NCBI RefSeq assembly: GCF_001578185.1
Contig: NZ_CP011008.1
Location: 4,368,001 to 4,432,000, forward strand
Origin: Peribacillus simplex
GTDB taxonomy: Bacteria; Bacillota; Bacilli; Bacillales; DSM-1321
Direction of reading: 5' to 3'
Length of the DNA stretch: 64,000 nucleotides
Under the pieces are notes generated by a model that was not told the DNA's origin, did not search any database, and saw only the letters and a program-made list of their open reading frames with translations. Shown here one piece after another: positions 25,563 to 34,912 of the stretch. Numbering within the stretch: position 1 is the stretch's first letter; each line of letters opens with the position of its first letter. The translations under genes and the position numbers were made by a program.

Positions 25563-27467
25563 CTATTCACCAAGTTTCTTCCGGATATCCGCCGCTACAT
25601 TCTTTAAAGCCTTTTTTGATCCCCTTTCAAGGTCCCTGTTCAATTTCCTTTCTTTATAACTGACAAATAAAGAACTCAGATCATAGCCTTCCGGATATAA
25701 ATCGACGGCTTTTATTTCAAGCTCGAGCCTATTGGCATGAACCTCCATGAAGGTATCTTCGAAAAGTACGACGACATTATTATATGAGTCCTTTTTCTTA
25801 TAAACGATCGCATAATCATCCAGTTCGCTTACCTTCACCTTGTCGCCGACTTCAAATTCATACAATGCTTCCTTTGGAACCGCCGATACCTTCGCTTTTT
25901 TAATTTTACCTTCCTGGACACGCTCCAAATCGTAGTCTTTATTTTCGATATAGTGCTTTGCCTTTTGAAGAACCTTTTCACGGACATTCATTTTTTTTGC
26001 AATCCAGAGGGCATTGCTTTCCCCGGATTGACCAATCAACAGCTTGTATTTTGGCTCAAGTGTTTCACTGTTGAATTGCATGGCCGCATTCATGAAATCA
26101 CTGTGTATTTCCGAATAGCGCTTGATTTCACCATAATGGGTCGTCGCAACGGTTATGCAGCCCCTCTGATAAAATTCCTCAAGGATGGCAATCGCTAAAG
26201 CGGCGCCTTCATTCGGTTCCGTTCCGCTCCCGATTTCATCGAACAGCAGCAATGAGTTATTGGTTAATGCCCCCATGATTTCCGAGATGTTTTTCATATG
26301 CGATGAAAACGTGCTCAGTGCATTTTCAATGCTTTGGTTATCACCGATGTCGACAAATACTTGATCGAAGACGGCAAGTTCCGTCCCTTCTTTCCCGGCA
26401 ACATGCAGTCCTGACATGACAGCCAACGTTAGGATGCCGATCGTTTTCAGGACGACAGTCTTTCCACCGGCATTAGGGCCTGTAATGATCAAGCTGCGAT
26501 AATCATTACCGATTTCAAAATCCAAAGGTACACTGTTTTGTGGCAAAAGGGGATGTTTACAGCCTTCTAACTTAATATAACCATGATCATTGATTTTCGG
26601 TTCGATCGCATCCATGCTTTTACTGAACTTTGCTTTTGCGAAGATCATGTCATATTGACTGATTAACTCGATGTTTATCTTGATCGGTTTCAATTGCTCG
26701 AAAACCGTTCCGGATAATGTGGCCAAAAGTTGATACTCTTCCATCGACTCCTCCGCTTTTAAACTTGCCAATTCTACATTCAATTTCGTCACAGAGGCAG
26801 GTTCAATGAACACGGTAGCCCCTTTTGCAGATACTTCCACGATCGTTCCGTCCACCTGATTTTTATAGGAGGCTTTGATCGGGATGGTGTAGCGATCATC
26901 CTTTTTACTTATGAAGGATTCCTGAATGAACTCCTTATTGGCTCCGCTCTTCAAGAACTTATTCAGCCGTTCCTCTATTTTACTTTCTGTCTTGATGATT
27001 TGGTTCCTGATCCGTTTCAGATCCCTGCTTGCTTCGGAAACAACAGCATTTCCTTTGATGGTGAATTGGATTTCTTCTTCAATGCTCCTGAATTCAGTCA
27101 TCGAGCGGGCGTAGGAATGAAGTGTTGGTGCAAAGAACTCTTTATCGGTCATGAATTTCTTGATATTCCTGCAGCCTCTTAAGAAGTCTGCTATCGCCAC
27201 TAACTCTGATGGCTCCAATATCATTCCCTTTTCCAATTTGTCGATATGGTAACCAACATGTGAAATGCCTTTTAAGGGAATATGACTTTCCGCATTCAGT
27301 AAATTCCTTGCCTCAGTGGTCTCATTTAAACGATTTTTAACGACATTCAAATGCCTGCTCGGCTTAAGCTGATCCAATAACGCTTTTCCCAATCCGCTTA
27401 CGCAATGGTTTTTCACCATTTCCTTGAGTTGGATATATTGTAATTTTTCATAAGTCATTTTATTCAT
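25563..27467 (-). CDS. MutS2-like ATPase lacking the Smr domain
   Basis: A 634-residue protein of the MutS2 branch of MutS ATPases. The core helical (lever/clamp) region covers residues about 1-290. The ATPase has Walker A ITGPNAGGKTVVLKT near 330, a Q-loop/DIGDNQSIENALSTFSSH signature, and Walker B LLLFDEIGSGTEPNEG near 411. A KOW-like stretch (FEVGDKVKVSELDDYAIVY) is at about 545. Standard MutS2 is about 780 residues and ends in a nuclease Smr domain; here the protein stops after a basic helix (AADIRKKLGE), so it lacks that nuclease. It is likely a paralogue of a housekeeping MutS2 that acts on branched DNA or stalled ribosomes. Good ribosome site AGGGGG before ATG. Confidence 0.85.
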   Translation of the reverse strand: MNKMTYEKLQYIQLKEMVKNHCVSGLGKALLDQLKPSRHLNVVKNRLNETTEARNLLNAESHIPLKGISHVGYHIDKLEKGMILEPSELVAIADFLRGCRNIKKFMTDKEFFAPTLHSYARSMTEFRSIEEEIQFTIKGNAVVSEASRDLKRIRNQIIKTESKIEERLNKFLKSGANKEFIQESFISKKDDRYTIPIKASYKNQVDGTIVEVSAKGATVFIEPASVTKLNVELASLKAEESMEEYQLLATLSGTVFEQLKPIKINIELISQYDMIFAKAKFSKSMDAIEPKINDHGYIKLEGCKHPLLPQNSVPLDFEIGNDYRSLIITGPNAGGKTVVLKTIGILTLAVMSGLHVAGKEGTELAVFDQVFVDIGDNQSIENALSTFSSHMKNISEIMGALTNNSLLLFDEIGSGTEPNEGAALAIAILEEFYQRGCITVATTHYGEIKRYSEIHSDFMNAAMQFNSETLEPKYKLLIGQSGESNALWIAKKMNVREKVLQKAKHYIENKDYDLERVQEGKIKKAKVSAVPKEALYEFEVGDKVKVSELDDYAIVYKKKDSYNNVVVLFEDTFMEVHANRLELEIKAVDLYPEGYDLSSLFVSYKERKLNRDLERGSKKALKNVAADIRKKLGE

Positions 27468-27519
27468 CTAATGATCCCCCTTGAATGAGTGAGTGATTAA
27501 AATTCCCAGAATCCAAAAA

Positions 27520-27720
27520 ATGCCCGCAAAAGTCCCCCTACCTTTACAAATGAACAAGCCATTTGAGTAGAAAGCTCCTGCGGGCATCGGCCTTATCTAT
27601 AGATAAGGACCTACAATCGATAACAAATTGGGCAGCTCGAATAGAACCGCGTACACAAAAAAGCATGATAGGACAAATCCCACCATGCTTTTCGTCGTAA
27701 CACCTACATGTTACACGATT
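27520..27720 (-). promoter_or_regulatory. Highly structured leader upstream of the MutS2-like gene
   Basis: Read on the minus strand toward the MutS2-like gene there are four hairpins in a row: GTAACA/TGTTAC, then AAAAGCATG/CATGCTTTTTT (terminator-like), then the perfect palindrome CCTTATCTA/TAGATAAGG, and last a long stem made of ATGCCCGCA/TGCGGGCAT, CTTTCTAC/GTAGGGGG and CAAATG/CATTTG, ending in a T6 run. Two terminator-like structures within the 5' region of one gene suggest an attenuator or a structured RNA. No known riboswitch class fits. Confidence 0.5.
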
Positions 27721-28199
27721 TATGGAAAAGGAGGCAGTCTTAAGGTAGGTATCCAACAATGCAGAATTGCACTGTGGAAAAAGGCATACTTAATCCACTG
27801 ACCAATCAGTGATTAAATACCTTATTCAACTAAATTAGTTGATACCTACTCCCGACATAAAACACCACACCTTTTCTTAGATTGGAATTAACATACCATA
27901 TCAGTAAAAAATAGTCAATTATTTTTAACTTAATTAATCGTCAGAAGAAGAACCATTGCCATCTTGGGAGGATGAGTGGTTCTTTTTCCGTTTCTAGGAG
28001 AACACAGACAGGATCAGACTGGTTGCTATAGCAACAAATATCTCTTTACCCCTATCTGTAATTAAGTTCAATAAGAAATGTCTAAAATTAGATAGAAAAG
28101 CAAAACTGTGACCTGCCACTCTATCCTCAGTTGCCCCTCTATTCTATTATATATTTTCAATAATGGTAATTATATGCAAATAAAACACTAATAAAAAAA
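27721..28199. other. Gene-free stretch
   Basis: No supported gene. A possible + strand hairpin (AGAACCA/TGGTTCT followed by TTTTCC) lies at about 27947-27990. The remainder is AT-rich with many stops in all frames. Confidence 0.3.
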
Positions 28200-28322
28200 G
28201 GCCGTATTCTCCCCTTCTACCCTAGTTACAAGTGCAGCTGACATTTGACGAAAAGGCTTCCTGCAATAGACCATTTTAATTAGCTCAAATTTCTATTGAA
28301 TAGCATTCGTAAGAATACGGGA
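28200..28322. repeat. Hairpin-bounded element of about 125 bp
   Basis: The block begins GGCCGTATTC and ends GAATACGGG, so its ends are inverted, and it holds no gene. The size and inverted ends suggest a small interspersed repeat, but only one copy is in the window. Confidence 0.35.
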
Positions 28323-28434
28323 TTAGGCTTCATCACTCATTATGAGAGGGACCATTTTCCTTTCATTCACGTTGATCAGTCCATGACTGAAGAAGTGATC
28401 GAATACTTGAACATTCGCATCCCCCCCTCCTAAG

Positions 28435-29499
28435 CTAGTCAACAAGGACCATCTGGTTTCTTGGAATTTCTAGGATGATTTCCTGACCCGTCCGGTAGGA
28501 TTCCGTCATTTCCTTGTTCACAGTGAAATCCCCTATCACGGTTTCAACGACATATTGATAGCTTTTTCCCAGATACGTACTCACCTTGACTCGGCCAGAT
28601 AAACTATTTCCCTGAACAGCTCCAGCATTATCTTTTTCCCTGATCATCAGATCGTCCGGCCTGATAGCACCTATTTTTCCAGATGAATTGGTCATCTGTG
28701 CATCCTTGTGCAGCACAAATGAGTAGCCTTGCTTGTTCAGTTCGATTTTATCTATATGATCCGTACGCTTATCGAATTCAATGAAGTTCTTGAAGCCGAT
28801 GAAGTCTGCTACAAATTTGGTTTCAGGATATTTGTAAATGGTCGCAGGATCACTAAGCTGCTCGATGATCCCTTTATTCATGATCGCTACCTGGTCGGAT
28901 ATCGAAAAGCATTCTTCCTGGTCATGGGAAACATATACCGTTGTAATCCCCAGCTCTTGTTGGATGCGGCGAATCTCGACTCTCATATTCACCCTTAAGT
29001 TCGCATCCAGATTACTCAATGGCTCGTCAAATAATAGGATGTCCGGTTCAATCACCAGTGCCCTGGCAATCGCAACCCGCTGCTTTTGCCCTCCTGAAAG
29101 CTCTTTGGGATATCTCTTTTCAAATCCTTTTAAATTGACGATTTCGAGCACATTCATTACTTTATTTTCAATTTCACTTTTGGAATTCTTTCTCAGACGG
29201 AGTCCGAATGCAATATTTTCGAATATCGACAAATGCGGAAATAATGCATAGTTTTGGAACACAAAGCCAAAATTCCGCTTGTTAACAGGCACTTTCGTAT
29301 AGTCCTTTTCCTTAAATAAAAACTTCCCTTCGTTCGCTTTTAACAGCCCGGCAATTAAACGCAGGGTCGTCGTTTTCCCACAGCCGCTCGGGCCAAGAAG
29401 GGATACTAATTTCCCTTTTTCAATCTCAAGATTGAAATCCTTTAATATATTCTGTTTGTTATAAGCTACAGATATATCTTGTAAAGTGAACAAAGCCAT
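28435..29499 (-). CDS. ABC transporter ATP-binding protein (PotA/FbpC/PhnT type)
   Basis: A 354-residue ATPase with Walker A LLGPSGCGKTTTLRLIAG near residue 35, Q-loop VFQNYALFPHLSIFENIAFG, signature LSGGQKQRVAIARAL, Walker B ILLFDEPLSNLDANLR and H-loop VYVSHDQEE, plus a C-terminal TOBE-like regulatory domain (about residues 240-354). This layout belongs to importers for iron, polyamines or 2-aminoethylphosphonate. The neighbouring permease gene is dead, and no binding protein is in sight, so the ATPase is probably orphaned. Ribosome site AAAGGAGG nine bases before ATG. Confidence 0.87.
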   Translation of the reverse strand: MALFTLQDISVAYNKQNILKDFNLEIEKGKLVSLLGPSGCGKTTTLRLIAGLLKANEGKFLFKEKDYTKVPVNKRNFGFVFQNYALFPHLSIFENIAFGLRLRKNSKSEIENKVMNVLEIVNLKGFEKRYPKELSGGQKQRVAIARALVIEPDILLFDEPLSNLDANLRVNMRVEIRRIQQELGITTVYVSHDQEECFSISDQVAIMNKGIIEQLSDPATIYKYPETKFVADFIGFKNFIEFDKRTDHIDKIELNKQGYSFVLHKDAQMTNSSGKIGAIRPDDLMIREKDNAGAVQGNSLSGRVKVSTYLGKSYQYVVETVIGDFTVNKEMTESYRTGQEIILEIPRNQMVLVD

Positions 29500-30030
29500 C
29501 CATCATTACCTCCTTTATCGTTTTGTGAAATAAGACAAGCCCATGAGCCGTTCTGGTAGGATCAAAGTAGTTTTCTACATACATCAGCATCTGAATCAGA
29601 AACTCCCTTACCCCAGCCCCTGTCATATAAACGAAAATGCCAACATTATTGAAGGATTCTAAGAAGGCGGTCATTACTGCCCAGAATTCCTGATTTTATA
29701 TTCGGTAAGACGACTTTAAAGAAAGTGCGCTCCAAAGCTCTCAGCTGCTTCTTCAATGAAAAAGTCAAAATTTGATCCGCTTGAATCACACGGATGATGA
29801 ACGGCGGCATGATAATAGTATGTCCTACAAACAGAGCCCATAAATCGGAAGCTGATAAACCCCCACAATATAACGTAAAAACGCAAAGCCCAGCACAATT
29901 CCCGGTATTAATATGGGAGAAACGAAAAATGCTGAATCACGCTTTTTCCTTTGAAATCGAACCGGCTTAATGCATAGGCAGCCGGCACTCCCAGTAACAG
30001 TGCAACAGATTCCGAAGCGATTTCCTGTTT
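29500..30030 (-). pseudogene. Broken ABC permease gene (PotC/PhnV type)
   Basis: Fragments in changing frames read in order ALLLGVPAAYALSRFDFKGK, IVLGFAFLRYIVGVYQLPIY, VGHTIIMPPFIIRVIQADQ, LTFSLKKQLRALERTFFKVV and finally MTAFLESFNNVGIFVYMTG with MLMYVENYFDPT. Together they cover most of a binding-protein-dependent permease, including the EAA-like loop (ALERTFFKVVLPNI). At least three frameshifts and a missing N-terminus make it non-functional. It precedes the intact ATPase gene. Confidence 0.8.
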
Positions 30031-30093
30031 TGAAAACTTTTTCAGAGAAATAAGTGCAAGATTGAAAACAGTTGATATAACCTTACACCGCAT

Positions 30094-30107
30094 TGAAAAC
30101 GCTCTCA
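30094..30107 (+). promoter_or_regulatory. CcpA cre site upstream of the PTS/nanE operon
   Basis: TGAAAACGCTCTCA matches the consensus TGWAANCGNTNWCA at every position. It lies 79 bases before the PTS start codon, around the likely promoter, so carbon catabolite repression is expected. Confidence 0.75.
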
Positions 30108-30185
30108 TAGGGATTTAATATAGCTAGTATAGAGCGATTAAAAATAGAGAGTATCAATGGCTCGTTAAATGAGGGAGGAATTATT

Positions 30186-31721
30186 ATGAAGAAAGCTTTT
30201 GAGAAAGCGCAGCAGTTCGGTAAATCTTTTATGCTCCCGATTGCCGTTTTGCCAGCGGCCGGTTTATTGCTGGGAATTGGCGGCGCTCTTTCTAATCCAA
30301 ATACAGTTGAGGCCTATCCTTTTTTAGACTTTGCTTGGCTGCAGGCCATTTTCACAATCATGAGTTCTGCAGGCAGCATCGTATTCGGCAACTTGCCGGT
30401 CATTTTTGCCGTAGGTGTCGCAGTAGGATTGGCACGTTCGGATAAAGGGACCGCTGCACTGGCAGCCATGATCGGCTATTTCGTCATGAACAGTTCAATA
30501 AATGCACTTCTTCAAATAAATGGGGAACTTGCCAAAGACAATTTGGCAGGTTCCGGACAGGGAATGGCGGTCGGGATCCAAACACTGGAGACCGGTGTGT
30601 TTGGCGGTATCGTAGTAGGTATCGTTGCCGCACTTTTGCACAATAAATATAATAAAATTCAGCTTCCGCAAGTGTTAGGATTTTTCGGTGGTTCCCGTTT
30701 CATTCCCATCATCGTTTCCTTCGCGTCCATCTTGGTTGGAGCCGTGCTGTTTATCGTATGGCCTTATTTCCAACTTTTCATAAACCAATTAGGTGCGCTG
30801 GTAACGAGCACAGGTACGATCGGGACTTTCTTTTACGGATTCATATTACGGATGCTCGGGCCGTTAGGGCTGCACCATATTTTCTACCTTCCCTTCTGGC
30901 AAACAGCTTTAGGCGGAACGATGGAGATTAAAGGGCAGATTGTCAGCGGGACCCAGAATATCTTCTTTGCGCAATTGGCCGACCCAACTACCGTCAAGTA
31001 CTATGAGGGTGTTTCCCGTTTCATGTCCGGACGGTTCATCACGATGATGTTTGGTCTGCCTGGCGCGGCATTGGCCATTTATCACTGCGCTAAACCTAAA
31101 AATAAGAAAGTCGTGGCCGGCTTGCTTCTTTCAGCTGCCTTAACATCTTTCTTAACAGGCATCACCGAACCGCTTGAATTCAGTTTCTTATTTGTCGCCC
31201 CGATCCTTTATGTTTTTCATGCCTTCTTTGACGGACTTGCCTTCATGATGGCAGATATATTCAATATAACGATCGGTCAAACCTTTTCTGGAGGATTTAT
31301 TGATTTTACTTTATTCGGGATACTCCAGGGCATCAGTAAAACAAACTGGGTTTATGTACTTCTCGTCGGCATTCCGTGGTTTTTCCTATACTACTTCACT
31401 TTTAAATTATTGATCAAGAAGAAGAATTTAAAAGTGATTGGCCGTGAAGATGATGAACAGGCCGCTGTTACCCAAGTAACGGCATCAGAGAGAACCCAGA
31501 CCATCGTTGATGGATTGGGCGGACAGGAAAATATCGATATAGTCGATTGCTGTGCGACTCGTCTCCGTGTCACGGTAAAGGATGAATCATTGGTGAAAGA
31601 AGACGTCATTAAACAGACCGGTTCAAAAGGCGTCGTAAAAAAAGGGAATGGCATTCAAATAGTTTACGGTCCCCAAGTAACGATAATCAAAAATGAAGTG
31701 GAAGAATACTTGGGTCATTGA
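30186..31721 (+). CDS. PTS glucose/N-acetylhexosamine-type EIICB transporter
   Basis: A 511-residue fusion of EIIC (residues about 1-420, ten or so helices, starting [20 protein letters not shown] and including the [18 protein letters not shown] motif) and EIIB (about 435-511, phosphocysteine in [15 protein letters not shown]). No IIA domain is attached. Its product is a sugar phosphate inside the cell. The next gene is NanE, so N-acetylmannosamine is the most reasonable substrate, though related amino sugars cannot be excluded. A ribosome site GGGAGG precedes the ATG, and a cre site lies upstream. Confidence 0.87.
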   Translation: MKKAFEKAQQFGKSFMLPIAVLPAAGLLLGIGGALSNPNTVEAYPFLDFAWLQAIFTIMSSAGSIVFGNLPVIFAVGVAVGLARSDKGTAALAAMIGYFVMNSSINALLQINGELAKDNLAGSGQGMAVGIQTLETGVFGGIVVGIVAALLHNKYNKIQLPQVLGFFGGSRFIPIIVSFASILVGAVLFIVWPYFQLFINQLGALVTSTGTIGTFFYGFILRMLGPLGLHHIFYLPFWQTALGGTMEIKGQIVSGTQNIFFAQLADPTTVKYYEGVSRFMSGRFITMMFGLPGAALAIYHCAKPKNKKVVAGLLLSAALTSFLTGITEPLEFSFLFVAPILYVFHAFFDGLAFMMADIFNITIGQTFSGGFIDFTLFGILQGISKTNWVYVLLVGIPWFFLYYFTFKLLIKKKNLKVIGREDDEQAAVTQVTASERTQTIVDGLGGQENIDIVDCCATRLRVTVKDESLVKEDVIKQTGSKGVVKKGNGIQIVYGPQVTIIKNEVEEYLGH

Positions 31722-31752
31722 GAACATAGATAACGATAAGGACGTGTTAAAC

Positions 31753-32445
31753 ATGCAACAGGTGCTGGATAAAATTCACAAAAGCTTAATTGTATCATGT
31801 CAAGCATTGGAGAATGAGCCGCTGCACAGCTCTTTTATTATGGGACGCATGGCCATTGCCGCCAAAGAAGGCGGTGCGACGTGCATTCGCGCAAACTCTG
31901 TAGCTGACATAATGGAAATCAAGAAAAATGTGGACCTTCCAGTCATAGGGATCATTAAACAGGTGTATGGACAAAACGATGTCTATATTACTCCTACCAT
32001 GGCCGAAATTGATGCATTGATGGAAACTAAAGCGGAAATCATTGCGACGGATGCTACAGCCCGGGTAAGACCGGACGGTAAAACGTTAAAGCAGTTTTAT
32101 GGTGAAATAAGAGGAAAATATCCGGATGTTTTACTAATGGCGGATGTATCCACCATTGAGGAAGCCATATTCGCTGACGATTTAGGATTTGATATTGTAG
32201 CGCCCACTTTATACGGCTATACGGACGAAACGATCGGCGAGAAAATATATCAGGATGACTATGCTCTGCTCAAAGAGATCGTAAAAGCAGTGAAAAAAGC
32301 AAAAGTGATTGCTGAAGGAAACGTCATAACACCAGAAATCGCCCGCTCTGTTTTGGATATGAATGTCCATGCAGTAGTAGTGGGCGGGGCCATTACCAGA
32401 CCGCAGCAAATCACTAAAAGGTTCGTGGATGCTATCCAAAAATAG
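31753..32445 (+). CDS. nanE: N-acetylmannosamine-6-phosphate 2-epimerase
   Basis: A 230-residue TIM-barrel enzyme that turns ManNAc-6-P into GlcNAc-6-P. Family motifs are [14 protein letters not shown] at the N-terminus, [10 protein letters not shown], the lysine in [29 protein letters not shown], the glutamate in [11 protein letters not shown], and [17 protein letters not shown] start at ATG 31753 because the frame upstream overlaps the PTS gene and the family begins at this point. Its last codons (RFVDAIQK) lie inside a duplicated segment. Confidence 0.9.
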   Translation: MQQVLDKIHKSLIVSCQALENEPLHSSFIMGRMAIAAKEGGATCIRANSVADIMEIKKNVDLPVIGIIKQVYGQNDVYITPTMAEIDALMETKAEIIATDATARVRPDGKTLKQFYGEIRGKYPDVLLMADVSTIEEAIFADDLGFDIVAPTLYGYTDETIGEKIYQDDYALLKEIVKAVKKAKVIAEGNVITPEIARSVLDMNVHAVVVGGAITRPQQITKRFVDAIQK

Positions 32446-32463
32446 AACATTGCACATAGTAAT

Positions 32464-32504
32464 GAAAAGACCCAGACTGGCAACGGTTTGGGTCTTTTTT
32501 TTTG
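32464..32504 (+). terminator. Terminator after nanE (also duplicated at 32861-32901)
   Basis: The stem AAGACCCA/TTGGGTCTT with a loop of about 13 bases is followed by a run of Ts. The second copy 397 bases downstream is the same. Confidence 0.75.
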
Positions 32505-32551
32505 ATCATACTTCCTCAGGTTATTGACGTCCCCATTGGATACATTAAACT

Positions 32552-32842
32552 ATGAATACATATAAGAAATTTGAAATGGGTGATCAAATGGAATATCTAG
32601 CAGAAAACCTCATATATGGCATTGAGTGCAGCATGGACAAATTCACCAAAACAGAAGAAGAATTGGCCAATTATATTCTGCAGCGCCCTGAAGAAGTAAG
32701 TCAGTTTACCATTAGTCAAATAGCTAAAAAGCTTCATATTTCACCTGCAACCATTACGCGTTTTTTCCAGAAATTAGCCTTTTCTGGGTTCAATGAGTTC
32801 AGGCATGAGTTAAAAAGGTTCGTGGATGCTATCCAAAAATAG
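32552..32842 (+). pseudogene. Truncated RpiR regulator copy made by the duplication
   Basis: This frame has the HTH half of the RpiR regulator (FTISQIAKKLHISPATITRF) and then, at the duplication junction, switches into the last residues of NanE (KRFVDAIQK). The product would be a 96-residue stand-alone DNA-binding domain without the SIS domain. It keeps the start region of the full gene, so it could be expressed and might interfere with the intact regulator. It differs from the intact copy by Phe instead of Cys after ITRF. Confidence 0.8.
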
Positions 32843-32948
32843 AACATTGCACATAGTAATGAAAAGACCCAGACTGGCAACGGTTTGGGTCTTTTTTTTT
32901 GATCATACTTCCTCAGGTTATTGACGTCCCCATTGGATACATTAAACT

Positions 32949-33827
32949 ATGAATACATATAAGAAATTTGAAATGGGTGATCAAATGGAATATCTAGCAG
33001 AAAACCTCATATATGGCATTGAGTGCAGCATGGACAAATTCACCAAAACAGAAGAAGAATTGGCCAATTATATTCTGCAGCGCCCTGAAGAAGTAAGTCA
33101 GTTTACCATTAGTCAAATAGCTAAAAAGCTTCATATTTCACCTGCAACCATTACGCGTTTTTGCCAGAAATTAGCCTTTTCTGGGTTCAATGAGTTCAGG
33201 CATGAGTTAAAAAGGTTCGTAGATCTCCGAAATGCACCGAAAAATATGAAGAACATCAAGCAGGTGGATTATTTCGCTAAACTGTATCGAGATCACTTAG
33301 GTATCATTGATAATACCTTTCACATAACCACATATGACAATATCCAAAAAGCCGTATCTTTCCTTACACAGGCAAATAGGATCCATGTATATGGAATAGG
33401 GAGTTCAGGTATAGCGGCCCAGGAGTTCAAGTCAAAGTTTTTCCGAATCGGCTTAACTGTTGAAGCTATTTCAGATCCCCATCAGTCAATGATGGATGCA
33501 GCTTTAAGTAACGAGAATAGTGTTGTCATCGGCATTTCCATTTCCGGAACAACGAAAGAAGTGATTTCTGCAGTTAAAATCGCAAAGAAGCAAGGTTCAC
33601 GCATCTTGGTCTTTACTGGGGATAAGAATTCCGAGCTCTCACAGCTTGGCGATATATCGCTATTGGTCACAAGCAAGAACAGCATGCATATGGGACAAAA
33701 CATCTCTCCATTGCTTCCGCTGCTATTACTTTTTGATTTAATATACACAGAGTTGGTTGCTAAAGATTATAAAAACAGGATAAGCATCAGGGAAAAGACT
33801 TTAAAGGTATTAACCAAGAAGGACTGA
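32949..33827 (+). CDS. RpiR-family regulator with SIS domain
   Basis: A 292-residue regulator: HTH_6 N-terminal domain (about residues 10-85, EEVSQFTISQIAKKLHISPA) and a C-terminal SIS sugar-phosphate-binding domain (about 115-265, IHVYGIGSSGIAAQEFKSKF and VVIGISISGTTKEV). It should sense an amino-sugar phosphate and control the PTS/nanE operon just upstream. A start a few codons later (MGDQMEYLAEN) is possible; I keep the first ATG. Shares its first 88 codons with the truncated copy. Confidence 0.87.
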   Translation: MNTYKKFEMGDQMEYLAENLIYGIECSMDKFTKTEEELANYILQRPEEVSQFTISQIAKKLHISPATITRFCQKLAFSGFNEFRHELKRFVDLRNAPKNMKNIKQVDYFAKLYRDHLGIIDNTFHITTYDNIQKAVSFLTQANRIHVYGIGSSGIAAQEFKSKFFRIGLTVEAISDPHQSMMDAALSNENSVVIGISISGTTKEVISAVKIAKKQGSRILVFTGDKNSELSQLGDISLLVTSKNSMHMGQNISPLLPLLLLFDLIYTELVAKDYKNRISIREKTLKVLTKKD

Positions 33828-33936
33828 CTGTTAAAAAAGTGCATTACTTACCAATGCACGAATCATATAAAAAACTGCATCGCCAATGCTTGGATATTAC
33901 TAACAATTGGGATGCAGTCCACTTTATATATTCCTT

Positions 33937-34386
33937 TTAAACTAAATTCCTTATGACTGGCATGGAACGTTCTTGGAGCCTCTCGGAAAGAAGACTATAC
34001 GCAACTACTTTATTCTTGTACTGTTTGACTACATCCACATGGTCGTTGTAAATGTACACAAATAATCGAACATCGTTTTTTCCTCTTTTAGTATCAATCG
34101 TTATTGGAATCCCACTGTTGTCTGGATGTAAAAACAATTGCTCGTTCCCTGGGAATATATGATTCTTTTTCAAAAACTTAGCTTCGTTAAAATAATTAAT
34201 GACTTGAACTTTGTCTTCACCTTCCAAACGATTTCCATCATAGGTTACGATTGCATTCGCGCCACTAATTTCCGAATGTATTTTAAATTTACTCAGAATC
34301 CAATTCACTGCATCGGTTGGTAGGCAGGTAACTAATAATTTAAGCAAACCTAAGATAATAGTCAAAACCAATACAGGCACTGTCAT
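33937..34386 (-). CDS. YfmQ-family membrane-anchored protein
   Basis: A 149-residue protein with one N-terminal helix (about residues 3-22, VPVLVLTIILGLLKLLVTCL) and a soluble rest including NYFNEAKFLKKNHIFPGNEQ and RGKNDVRLFVYIYNDHVDVV. The size and these conserved stretches fit the YfmQ family of Bacillus. Function unknown. The ribosome site GGAGATG precedes ATG. Monocistronic. Confidence 0.7.
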   Translation of the reverse strand: MTVPVLVLTIILGLLKLLVTCLPTDAVNWILSKFKIHSEISGANAIVTYDGNRLEGEDKVQVINYFNEAKFLKKNHIFPGNEQLFLHPDNSGIPITIDTKRGKNDVRLFVYIYNDHVDVVKQYKNKVVAYSLLSERLQERSMPVIRNLV

Positions 34387-34465
34387 ATTTCATCATCTCC
34401 GCTACGTTATAATTTAAGGCTGTTTTCGCATACTTTGCTGCTATTTACCAAGTAATGTGGTGTGG

Positions 34466-34589
34466 TTGATTTCCCCTTCAGATGCTCGCTTTCCGCGGGG
34501 CGGGCGGTGAGCCTCCTCGGCGTAAACGCCTGTGGGGTCTCACCTGTCCCGCTGCTCCCGCAGGAGTCTCGCACTTCCACTCCAATCAA
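34466..34589. repeat. GC-rich interspersed repeat, copy 3 (free-standing)
   Basis: This copy begins TTGATTTCCCCTTCAGATG and ends CACTCCAATCAA, with the shared landmarks GCTCGCTTTCCGCGGG, GAGCCTCCTCGGCG and CCCGCAGGAGTCTCGCA. Unlike copies 1, 2 and 4 it is not beside recognisable IS1182 sequence. It sits upstream of the YfmQ gene. Confidence 0.8.
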
Positions 34590-34912
34590 CCTTAAATAGT
34601 CTCGGTTTAAAAACAACAATCTTAACGAAAAGAGCCTAATTTAAAGTTTAATTGAAAGAGGCGGTCAGTTTTTCTTTGAAGTGACCGTTCTATTACCGTG
34701 TTTCTTGTTCACCCAGCTTGCAAAGGTGATTTTTTCACGTATTAATCAGATTCTTTCGTTCACATTTCCGCCACATATGTGAACAAATTCACAATTCCCC
34801 ACAAATGGAGTATGTCTTGTATATCATTCGTACAAAACATGATCTTTTTACAATTAAGCCTTTATTTCTATCCATTTTGATATGCTATCATAATAATCAT
34901 TCACGTGGTATC
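34590..34912. other. Gene-free stretch downstream of the small membrane protein
   Basis: No frame with a ribosome site and no clear terminator. The sequence is AT-rich throughout. Confidence 0.3.

Larger units (their letters stand above)
32420..33210 (+). repeat. 397-bp tandem duplication spanning nanE 3' end to rpiR 5' end
   Basis: The sequence from AAAAGGTTCGT at 32416 recurs at 32813 and, as its natural rpiR version, at 33210: two consecutive copies of a 397-bp unit. The junction is an 11-base match between nanE (AAAAGGTTCGTGG) and rpiR (AAAAGGTTCGTAG), which explains the event by slippage or recombination at short homology. I noticed a single base difference between the copies (T or G inside CGCGTTTTT), so it is recent. 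Each copy carries the same terminator (AAGACCCA...TGGGTCTT plus T-run). Confidence 0.92.

Noticed and set aside
27630-27690. T-box leader on the + strand (AGAACCGCG followed by a hairpin)
   Set aside because: The conserved GGGTGGNACCGCG core is incomplete, no specifier loop is apparent, and no gene follows on that strand.
27544-27759. Small 71-codon gene on the minus strand
   Set aside because: It spans strong hairpins, has no ribosome site, and its composition is not protein-like.
32552-32842. Independent small DNA-binding protein gene
   Set aside because: It is explained fully by the 397-bp duplication; its tail is the end of NanE.
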